Positions 12,363 to 18,243 of a DNA stretch of 18,243 bases are shown one piece after another. The notes under the pieces are model-generated. The model saw nothing but the letters and a program-made list of their open reading frames with translations, ran no database searches and was not told the DNA's origin. This DNA is from DAIMZM01 sp036733985. Its GTDB lineage: Bacteria; Bacillota; Dehalobacteriia; UBA4068. How positions within the stretch are numbered: position 1 is the stretch's first letter; the number at the start of each line of letters is the position of its first letter. The translations under genes were made by a program, and so were the position numbers. The stretch spans positions 1-18,243 of the forward strand of contig DAIMZM010000050.1 in the NCBI GenBank assembly GCA_036733985.1, written 5' to 3'.

Positions 12363-13235
12363 TCAATAAGGCGTCCGCCAGAGGCTGCCCACGCTTTCCA
12401 CGATGCGCCGGGCCACCAGGGGATTGTTCATGGTATAAAGATGGACCCCCTCCGCCCCCTGGGCGATCAGGTCCACGATCTGGTTCACCGCGTAGGCAAT
12501 GCCCGCGTCCCGCAGGGCTTCCGGATGCCGCTCATAGCGCTGCATCATTTTGGTGAATTTCGCCGGCAGGCTGGCGCCGCAGAGGGTCACCATGCGCTGG
12601 ATCTGCTTGGCATTGGTCACCGGCATCACCCCGGCTTCCACCGGCACATTGACGCCGGCAATGGCCGCCCGCTCCCGGAAGGCGTAGAACAGGTCGTTGT
12701 CAAAAAAGAGCTGGCTGATCAGATGGCTGCAGCCCGCGTCCACCTTCTTTTTCAGGTTCAGCACATCCGTCACCGGGTTCTCGCATTCCAGATGCCCCTC
12801 CGGATAGCAAGCGCCGGAAATGCCCAAACCGCTCCGGGCCCGGATGAAAGCGGCCAGCTCCGAAGCATAGCGGAAATCCCGCAAAGGCGGCAGCTCCGGG
12901 TTCACATCCCCCCGCAGCACCAGCACATTGTCGATGCCCTGTTCCGCCAGTGCGCCCAACATGGCCAGCACGTCCGGGGCGCTGTTATAAAGGCAGGTCA
13001 GATGCATCAGGGGCTCGATCTGATAGCGGTTTTTCAACAGCGCCGCAATGGCCAGGGTGGCTTCCCCCGCCGCCTTGCCCCCGGCGCCATAAGTAACGGA
13101 AACAAAATCCGGCCCCAAATCCTTTAGCTGATCCAGGATGCCGTAAATCGTCTCCAGAGGCGCTTCCCGCTGGGGCGGGAACACCTCCAGGGAAAAAACC
13201 GGCCTGGGGCGCTTGAACATCTGGCTGATATGCAT
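12363..13235 (-). CDS. metF: 5,10-methylenetetrahydrofolate reductase
   Basis: 290 aa, usual length of the bacterial FAD-dependent TIM-barrel enzyme that reduces methylene-THF to methyl-THF for methionine synthesis or, in acetogens, the methyl branch of the Wood-Ljungdahl pathway. Seen motifs: FSLEVFPPQ near the N-terminus (family E/D-x-FPP), FVSVTYGAGG, VLVLRGDV, ACYPEGHLECEN (substrate loop), LISQLFFDND and LPAKFTKMM. GGAG lies 7 nt before ATG 13235. There is no partner gene (metV-like, Rnf/Hdr) beside it, so biosynthetic versus catabolic use cannot be decided. It sits on the same strand between rpe and pilA, but is separated from rpe by the AT-rich inverted-repeat element and from pilA by that gene's promoter. 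Confidence 0.93.
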   Translation of the reverse strand: MHISQMFKRPRPVFSLEVFPPQREAPLETIYGILDQLKDLGPDFVSVTYGAGGKAAGEATLAIAALLKNRYQIEPLMHLTCLYNSAPDVLAMLGALAEQGIDNVLVLRGDVNPELPPLRDFRYASELAAFIRARSGLGISGACYPEGHLECENPVTDVLNLKKKVDAGCSHLISQLFFDNDLFYAFRERAAIAGVNVPVEAGVMPVTNAKQIQRMVTLCGASLPAKFTKMMQRYERHPEALRDAGIAYAVNQIVDLIAQGAEGVHLYTMNNPLVARRIVESVGSLWRTPY

Positions 13236-13289
13236 GGCAAGACTCCATTATTATAATTTCAAGCTAAAACCTTTTTAAAGCTTAAAAGC

Positions 13290-13309
13290 TTAAAACCTTT
13301 CTTTTCTTA
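13290..13309. repeat. Extra partial copy of the inverted-repeat element's left end
   Basis: TTAAAACCTTTCTTTTCTTA at 13290-13309 is repeated exactly at 13318-13337 (28-bp period). A further shorter match (TAAAACCTT) lies at 13265-13273. It points to duplication of the end of the neighbouring element. Confidence 0.75.
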
Positions 13310-13317
13310 CTAAAAGA

Positions 13318-13448
13318 TTAAAACCTTTCTTTTCTTATAAGAAAAGAAACAAAAGAATTTTAAATATTTACATGTAAGCAAGGCGTAAAAGCCTACTGCC
13401 ATTTAAAATTTTCTTGGTTCTTCTTTTATAAAAGAAGAACGGTTTTAA
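13318..13448. repeat. 131-bp MITE-like inverted-repeat element between rpe and metF
   Basis: The left arm (13318-13365) and the reverse complement of the right arm (13401-13448) agree at 40 of 48 positions when aligned by eye without gaps. The ends read TTAAAACC ... GGTTTTAA. The 35-nt centre contains a small hairpin (AGGC-GTAAAA-GCCT). Each arm also contains its own 24-nt perfect palindrome (13326-13349 and 13417-13440). It is strikingly A/T-rich against GC-rich neighbours. No coding capacity. It could be a MITE, a cruciform-forming intergenic repeat, or a bidirectional transcription stop; no clear T-tract terminator for rpe is seen otherwise. Confidence 0.75.
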
Positions 13449-13472
13449 AGGGTTTTGGTTTATAGCAGACTG

Positions 13473-14129
13473 CTACCGGTTGGCGGCTTCGTGGATCGCT
13501 TGGTAGGCTGCCGCCAGATCCGGCTGGCCGAAGATGGCGCTGCCCGCCACCAGGATATCCGCTCCGGCCTGGGCGACGGCATGGGCATTATCCGCGGTGA
13601 CGCCGCCGTCCACCTGGATCAGGAAAGACAGGGCCCGCCGGTCCCGGAGGGCGGCCAGGCGGCTGATGCGGTCATAGCTGTAGGGGATGAATTTCTGGCC
13701 GCCAAAGCCCGGGTTCACGCTCATGATCAGCACCAAATCGCAAAGCTCCAGCACTTCCTCAATGGCGGACAGGGGGGTGGCCGGGTTCAAAGAGACGCCG
13801 GGCTTCATGCCCAGCTCCCGGATCAGGCGCAGGCTGCGGTCCAGATGACGGGTTGCTTCCGCGTGGACGGTGCAGTAAGCGCTGCCCGCCGCCTTGACTG
13901 CGGGCAGATAGGCGTCGGGGGCTTCCATCATCAGATGGGTATCGAAAATCATCTGGGTATGGGGGCGCAGGCCCTTGATCCATTCCGCGCCGAAGCTGAG
14001 ATTGGGCACAAAATGCCAATCCATCACATCCAGATGCAGGATGGAGCAGCCGGCCTGCTCCAATGCGGTGATCTGCTGGCTGATCCGCCAAATATCGGCG
14101 GAGAGGAAAGAAGGCGCGATGCGTTTCAC
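13473..14129 (-). CDS. rpe: Ribulose-phosphate 3-epimerase
   Basis: 218 aa TIM-barrel enzyme interconverting ribulose-5-phosphate and xylulose-5-phosphate in the pentose phosphate pathway. Motifs in order: IAPSFLSAD, HLDVMDWHFVPNLSFG (metal ligands His32 and Asp34, catalytic Asp37), DTHLMM, VNPGFGGQKFI, and LIQVDGGV. The GTG start (14127-14129) overlaps the rsgA stop as GTGA and has AGAGAGGTGG upstream. The open frame continues to 14273, but those residues are rsgA in another frame. A Trp (38) replaces the Gly usual after DVMD. Same order as in other Firmicutes (rsgA-rpe). Confidence 0.95.
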   Translation of the reverse strand: MKRIAPSFLSADIWRISQQITALEQAGCSILHLDVMDWHFVPNLSFGAEWIKGLRPHTQMIFDTHLMMEAPDAYLPAVKAAGSAYCTVHAEATRHLDRSLRLIRELGMKPGVSLNPATPLSAIEEVLELCDLVLIMSVNPGFGGQKFIPYSYDRISRLAALRDRRALSFLIQVDGGVTADNAHAVAQAGADILVAGSAIFGQPDLAAAYQAIHEAANR

Positions 14130-15028
14130 CAATATACCACCTCTCTGGTTTTGATCTCTTCCTGCAGGCGCTGGTAGCGCCGGTAGCGCTCCGGGTCGAC
14201 GCGCCCTTTTGCCACCGCCTGCTTGACCCGGCAATCCGGCTCGCTCAAATGCAGGCAGCCGTCGAAGCGGCAAGGCTCGTCCAGCTGGAAATCCGGATAA
14301 TAGCCGGGCAAATCCCGGTCCGTGACGCTTTGGGGCAGCTCCAAGGCAAAAAACCCCGGCGTATCCGCGATAAACCCGAACGCCGCGTCCGCCCCCAGGG
14401 GCAGGATGCGGGCATAACGGGTGGTATGCCTGCCCCGGCGCAAACGGTCGCTGACAACGCCGGTCTCCGCGCTGCCCTCCCCCAAAAGCTGATTGAGCAG
14501 GGTTGATTTCCCTGCGCCGGAAGGCCCGGCCAGCACGGAAATACCCCCGCCCAGCTGTTCTTTCAAAGCCTCAATGGAAGCGGGATCCTTGGCGGAAACA
14601 CCCAGCACGCTAAAACCCGCGGCCTGGTAAACAGCGCGGATGTCCTGGAACAGGGGAGCCTCGCCTTCTTCCAGCAGATCCAGCTTATTGAAACAGATCA
14701 CCGGCCTGACCCGGGCTTCCAGAGCCAGCACCAGCAGGCGGTCCAGCAGCAGCAAATCATATTCCGGCAGCTTCCAGGCCAGGACGATGATGAGCTGATC
14801 AAAGTTGACCAGCTGGGGCCGGGAAAGGCGGGTGTGGCGGGGGCCGATGGCTTCGATCATGCCGTCCCCTGCCGGCAGCAAGGATATTTCCACCCGGTCG
14901 CCGGGATAGATCTTGCTGTAAGACTGCTTCAGCCTGCCGCGGGGCTTGCAATCCACCACCGCGCCGCAATCGTCCCGGCGCACCTGGTAAAAGCCGCCAT
15001 AGCCGGATACCACCATGCCGCTGATCAC
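14126..15028 (-). CDS. rsgA: Ribosome small-subunit biogenesis GTPase RsgA
   Basis: 300 aa circularly permuted GTPase that checks late 30S maturation. An N-terminal OB-fold (about 1-70) is followed by permuted G motifs: G4 NKLD at 114-117, G5 SAK at 145-147, G1 GPSGAGKST at 168-176, G2 region RHTTR at 200-204, G3 DTPG at 222-225. The C-terminal zinc site is C253, C258, H260, C266 (CxxxxCxHxxxxxC). GTG start (15026-15028) overlaps the prkC stop as GTGA; an ATG four codons later is the alternative. Between prkC and rpe, the typical Firmicutes position; RsgA is a known PrkC phosphorylation target in Bacillus. Confidence 0.96.
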   Translation of the reverse strand: MISGMVVSGYGGFYQVRRDDCGAVVDCKPRGRLKQSYSKIYPGDRVEISLLPAGDGMIEAIGPRHTRLSRPQLVNFDQLIIVLAWKLPEYDLLLLDRLLVLALEARVRPVICFNKLDLLEEGEAPLFQDIRAVYQAAGFSVLGVSAKDPASIEALKEQLGGGISVLAGPSGAGKSTLLNQLLGEGSAETGVVSDRLRRGRHTTRYARILPLGADAAFGFIADTPGFFALELPQSVTDRDLPGYYPDFQLDEPCRFDGCLHLSEPDCRVKQAVAKGRVDPERYRRYQRLQEEIKTREVVYW

Positions 15029-16929
15029 GGATGCAGCACCTTACTATCGGCAAACTGCCCATCCACGGAAATGTTCAAGGTGGCGCTGCCGATATAAGTG
15101 ATATTGAAGGTAATGGTGGAACCGGCCTCCGCCATGCCCTCGTAGACGGTGGTGCTGCCGGTATCGTCCGTGACCACCGCCACCACATAGCGCTCCGCTT
15201 CCGGTTCCGAAACCAGCATCGGCACCAGATAATCATAGGCGATGCTCTCGCCCACCGGGCCCGGCCCCTCGCTGACGGTCAGTTCCAGCTGATCCCCGGT
15301 TTGCACCCGGGCCCCCGGGTCCAGGCTCTGGGCCGTCACCACATTGGCCTCGTATTGATAGCTGGTGGCCGGATTCACCGCGGAAATGGTCAGCCCGTTT
15401 TCATCCGCGTACTGATAAGCCTCGTCCAAAGTCTTGCCCACCAATTTCTCCATGGTAAACTGCACCGGCTCCTCGCCCAGGCTGATCAGCAGCGTTACCG
15501 TGCTGCCCGGCGGCACCCTGGTGCCGGCTTCCGGGCTTTGCATGATCACTTCGCCCTTGGCCACATCCTTATTGTATTCCTCGGTGGTTACCGCCTCCAG
15601 GCCCAGGTTGGACAGGGTCAGCTCCGCAATGCGCTGGGTCATGCCCGCCACGGCCAGGGCCGGCACCTCCACGGCGGCCGGGCCTTCGCTGACCGTGATA
15701 TCAATGGTGCGGCCCTTGCTCACCTTCTGGTCGGCTGCCACGGATTGGGCGATCACGATGCCGGCTTCCTGGGTATCGCTGGTCTTATAGATGGGATTGG
15801 CAATGATGTCCTGATCGGCGAAAGCGCTTTCCGCCTGCTCTAAAGTCATGCCCACCACATAGGGCACCAGAGCTGAATCGCTGTCCCCGGTAAAGGAAGT
15901 CACCAGCTTGCCCACGAGGAAGATCAGGGCTGCCAGCGCCGCCACGCCCAGCACAGCCAGGACGATGCGCCCCGGGGCCAGTCCCCGGCGGCTAGGGCCC
16001 GCCTCCGCCTGGGCCTTGGCCTCCGGCGGCTTGCGGCGGCTGCTTCCGGCCTGGCGGCTGCCGGCCCCGGCCAGGGCGGCCTCCTCCCCGTCCTGGGGCT
16101 CCACGCTGCCTTCATAAGCGGCGCGGATGGCTTCCGCCATTTCCCGGGCATTCTCATAGCGGGTCTCCGGGTTTTTGCGCATAGCCCGCATCACCACATA
16201 AGAGACGCCCATGGGGATCTCCGGATTGATCTGGTGGGGCAGGATCAATTCGCCCTGCACATGCTGCATGGCAATGGAAATGGGCGTTTCCCCTACATAA
16301 GGCAGGCGGCCGGTGAGCATTTCATAAAAGACCACGCCCACGGAATAAATATCGGATTTTTCCGTGACCGGCAGGCCCTGTACCTGCTCGGGAGAGATAT
16401 AATGTACGGAGCCCATGATGCGGCTGGACGTATTATATGTGAGGGTGACGTCGCTCATGCCCACGGCAATGCCGAAATCCGTCACCTTGGCCCGGCCGTC
16501 CTTGCCGAGCAGGATATTATGGGGCTTGATATCCCGGTGGATGATGCCGTGCTCATGGGCATGCTGCAGGCCGGCCAGGATCTGGGTGATGATATTGCAG
16601 GCCTCGTTCAGTTTCAGCACGCCTTTACGCTTGATATACTCCTTCAGGCTTTCGCCCTCCACAAACTCCATAACGATGTAGTGCATATTTTCCTCATAGC
16701 CCACATCGTAGACGGAGACGATATTGTGATGGGACAGGCTGGCCACAGCCTGGGCCTCGTGGCGGAAACGGCGCACGAAATCCTGGTTGCTGGCAAATTC
16801 CTCCCTGAGGATTTTCACCGTCACCATGCGGTTCAGCAGCATATCCTGGCCACGGTAAACAATGGCTGTGCCGCCGGCCCCCAGCTTTTCAATGATCTGG
16901 TATCTATTATTAAAAATTTTGCCGATCAT
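15025..16929 (-). CDS. prkC: Membrane Ser/Thr protein kinase with PASTA domains (PrkC/Stk1)
   Basis: 634 aa. Cytoplasmic Hanks-type kinase about 10-270: glycine loop GAGGTAIVY (17-25), ATP-anchoring Lys39 (VTVKIL), HRDIKPHN (131-138), DFG (151-153), activation segment to SPE (179-181). A juxtamembrane basic/Ala-rich linker precedes one membrane helix (about 321-342). Outside the cell come three PASTA repeats (about 353-416, 417-486, 487-556), which bind muropeptides or lipid II in the family, and then a roughly 75-residue beta-rich tail like the Ig-like end of Bacillus PrkC. GGGAG precedes ATG 16929, 15 nt after prpC. Senses cell-wall state and signals growth, germination or division; its phosphatase is the adjacent PrpC. 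Confidence 0.97.
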   Translation of the reverse strand: MIGKIFNNRYQIIEKLGAGGTAIVYRGQDMLLNRMVTVKILREEFASNQDFVRRFRHEAQAVASLSHHNIVSVYDVGYEENMHYIVMEFVEGESLKEYIKRKGVLKLNEACNIITQILAGLQHAHEHGIIHRDIKPHNILLGKDGRAKVTDFGIAVGMSDVTLTYNTSSRIMGSVHYISPEQVQGLPVTEKSDIYSVGVVFYEMLTGRLPYVGETPISIAMQHVQGELILPHQINPEIPMGVSYVVMRAMRKNPETRYENAREMAEAIRAAYEGSVEPQDGEEAALAGAGSRQAGSSRRKPPEAKAQAEAGPSRRGLAPGRIVLAVLGVAALAALIFLVGKLVTSFTGDSDSALVPYVVGMTLEQAESAFADQDIIANPIYKTSDTQEAGIVIAQSVAADQKVSKGRTIDITVSEGPAAVEVPALAVAGMTQRIAELTLSNLGLEAVTTEEYNKDVAKGEVIMQSPEAGTRVPPGSTVTLLISLGEEPVQFTMEKLVGKTLDEAYQYADENGLTISAVNPATSYQYEANVVTAQSLDPGARVQTGDQLELTVSEGPGPVGESIAYDYLVPMLVSEPEAERYVVAVVTDDTGSTTVYEGMAEAGSTITFNITYIGSATLNISVDGQFADSKVLHP

Positions 16930-16944
16930 GATATTCTCCCATCC

Positions 16945-17652
16945 TTAGTCGTGGGCCACGATGATCACGGAAATATTATCGTAGCCGCCCCGATTATAAG
17001 CGGTTTCCGCCAGGAATTCCACTGCCGTGCTTAAAAGCGCGCTCCTGACCGTGGTCTCCTTCATTTCCTCGTCGGCCACCAGGTTGTACAGGCCGTCGCT
17101 GCACAGCAGCAGATAATCTCCGGGCCCCCAGGCCTGCTCCAACATATCCACCTCCACCAGCGCTTCCTGGCCGATGGCCCTGGTCAGGATATTGCGGCGG
17201 GGGTGGTTCCGGGCCTCCTCCGGTGTCAGCTTGCCTTCCCGCTGCAGCTGGGCCACCAGGGAATGGTCTTCCGTCAGCTGATTGATCTGCTCACGGTTGA
17301 TCAGATAAGCCCGGCTGTCCCCCACATGCACAATGGTGATCTTATCCTCGGTGCAGACCGCCGCCGTCATGGTGGTGCCCATGCCTTCCAGGGCCGGCTT
17401 CCGGCCTTTGCTGTGCAGAAAATCATTGGCTTCGTAAAAAGCTTCCCGCAGCATTTCGGCGGGTTCCGCATCCGGATTGGCCCAGCATTTTTCGGCTACG
17501 ATGCGCACAGCCGTAGCGCTGGCCACCTCGCCGGCTTCCTTGCCGCCGATGCCGTCGGCTACCACAAATACGCCGGCCTGGCTATCGCAAAAAACCGCGT
17601 CTTCATTATTTGCCCGAACAGCGCCCACATGGGATAAATATTCCGCTCTCAT
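16945..17652 (-). CDS. prpC: PP2C-type Ser/Thr phosphatase PrpC/Stp
   Basis: 235 aa, the usual size of the stand-alone bacterial PPM phosphatase that reverses PrkC phosphorylation. Metal- and phosphate-binding motifs are all present: SHVGAVRANNED (D18), VADGIGG (33-37), GMGTTMTAAV, HVGDSRAY (GDSR 111-114), LTEDHSLV, LLCSDGLYN (184-188) and GGYDNISVI (DN 225-226). ATG 17652 lies 2 nt after the rlmN stop, with its AGAAGAGG ribosome site inside the rlmN coding end. Kinase and phosphatase genes are co-transcribed. Confidence 0.96.
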   Translation of the reverse strand: MRAEYLSHVGAVRANNEDAVFCDSQAGVFVVADGIGGKEAGEVASATAVRIVAEKCWANPDAEPAEMLREAFYEANDFLHSKGRKPALEGMGTTMTAAVCTEDKITIVHVGDSRAYLINREQINQLTEDHSLVAQLQREGKLTPEEARNHPRRNILTRAIGQEALVEVDMLEQAWGPGDYLLLCSDGLYNLVADEEMKETTVRSALLSTAVEFLAETAYNRGGYDNISVIIVAHD

Positions 17653-17654
17653 AG

Positions 17655-18243
17655 TCAGCCTCTTCTTCTCAGTTGCCCGCAGGCAGCTTCGATATCGGCG
17701 CCCCGGCGTTCCCGCAGCTGAGTCGCCACATGCGCCGCTTCCACCGCGGCCTGGAATCTGGCCACGGTTTCCGGCGGGCTGGGATAGATGCCAAGCTCCG
17801 GAACCGGGTTTGCTGGGATAATATTAACAAGAATATCCGTCCCTGTCAACAAATTAGCCAATAAATCGGCATCTTGCCGGCTGTCGTTGAGCCCGGCGAA
17901 CATGGCGTATTCGCAGGTCACCCGGCGGCCGGTCCGCTCCCGGAACTCCCGGCAGGCCTGCAGCAACTCTTCCAGGGAATATTTGGCAGCCGCCGGCATC
18001 AGCTGCCGGCGCTTTTCCGGATCGGCGGCGTGCAGGGACACCGCCAGGCTCACCTGCAGATTCCACTCCATCATTTTATAGATTTGCGGCACCAGGCCGC
18101 AGGTGGAGACGGTGATGCGCCGGGCCCCGATATCCAGCCCCTCCGGGTCGTTGATCAGGCGGATGGATTGATAGACGGCATCCAGATTGGCCAGAGGCTC
18201 GCCCATGCCCATATAGACGATATTGGTCAGGCCAGGAAAGCCC
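17655..18243 (-). CDS. rlmN: 23S rRNA (A2503-C2)/tRNA methyltransferase RlmN (5' end outside window)
   Basis: The frame is open through the window edge (GFPGLTNIVYMGMGEPLANL...), so the ATG at 18212 is internal and the gene begins beyond 18243. What remains is the C-terminal about 195 residues of a radical-SAM methyltransferase: NIVYMGMGEP (SAM-binding GEP), TVSTCGLVP, VSLHAADPEKRRQLMP, YAMFAGLNDS, NIIPANPVPE, and RGADIEAACGQL whose Cys is the methyl-carrying residue in the family. The radical-SAM CxxxCxxC motif would be in the missing part. It methylates C2 of A2503 in 23S rRNA and A37 of some tRNAs. First gene seen of the rlmN-prpC-prkC-rsgA-rpe run. Confidence 0.95.
   Translation of the reverse strand, partial: GFPGLTNIVYMGMGEPLANLDAVYQSIRLINDPEGLDIGARRITVSTCGLVPQIYKMMEWNLQVSLAVSLHAADPEKRRQLMPAAAKYSLEELLQACREFRERTGRRVTCEYAMFAGLNDSRQDADLLANLLTGTDILVNIIPANPVPELGIYPSPPETVARFQAAVEAAHVATQLRERRGADIEAACGQLRRRG

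Noticed and set aside
13246..13262. TATAAT-like sequence just before metF
   Set aside because: No -35 at suitable spacing, and transcription would start inside the metF ribosome site.
1..18243. CRISPR arrays, insertion sequences with intact transposase, rRNA genes
   Set aside because: No regularly spaced repeats of CRISPR type, no DDE transposase motifs and no rRNA sequence were seen on reading both strands.

Overview
The window reads as a chromosomal segment of a fairly GC-rich, monoderm Firmicute of the class Clostridia (genus not resolvable). The evidence is the rlmN-prpC-prkC-rsgA-rpe housekeeping cluster with a PASTA-domain Ser/Thr kinase, strong purine-rich Shine-Dalgarno sequences, near-consensus sigma-A promoters, and a type IV pilus (T4P) locus with no outer-membrane secretin (PilQ) or PilP gene. 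From position 1684 rightward every gene I can support is on the minus strand, so transcription runs from high to low coordinates.

Left accessory zone (1-1683): the 5' part of an ECF sigma factor gene cut by the window edge, with a likely ECF-type promoter; a gene-poor stretch with two hairpins; the C-terminal remnant of a serine recombinase; and a head-to-head remnant of a Phd/YefM-type antitoxin. This looks like a decayed mobile island. It borders a single tRNA-Ala(CGC) gene (1728-1803) that has its own consensus promoter and a long terminator hairpin.

Type IV pilus locus (2010-12342): in order of transcription, pilA (major pilin candidate), a rho-independent terminator, pilD (prepilin peptidase), pilC (platform), a terminator-like hairpin, pilM, pilN and pilO (alignment complex), a PilX-like protein carrying a predicted beta-solenoid, two minor prepilins, pilB (extension ATPase) and pilT (retraction ATPase). 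This is close to a complete retractile Gram-positive T4P machine. pilA has a consensus promoter. Two 11-bp direct repeats exactly 21 bp apart lie just upstream of its -35, and its leader carries a hairpin that exposes a GAGGAGG loop. This looks like a purpose-built control region, and it sits between strong pilin output and attenuated machinery expression.

Right housekeeping zone (12363-18243): metF (methylenetetrahydrofolate reductase); an AT-rich intergenic element made of two 48-nt inverted arms (MITE-like or cruciform-forming); then rpe, rsgA, prkC, prpC and the 3' part of rlmN. These last genes are packed tightly, with 4-nt GTGA overlaps at prkC/rsgA and rsgA/rpe, which implies translational coupling.

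The most unusual items are the PilX-like/beta-solenoid protein, the pilA control region, the 131-bp inverted-repeat element, and a PilM whose nucleotide-binding motifs look degenerate.
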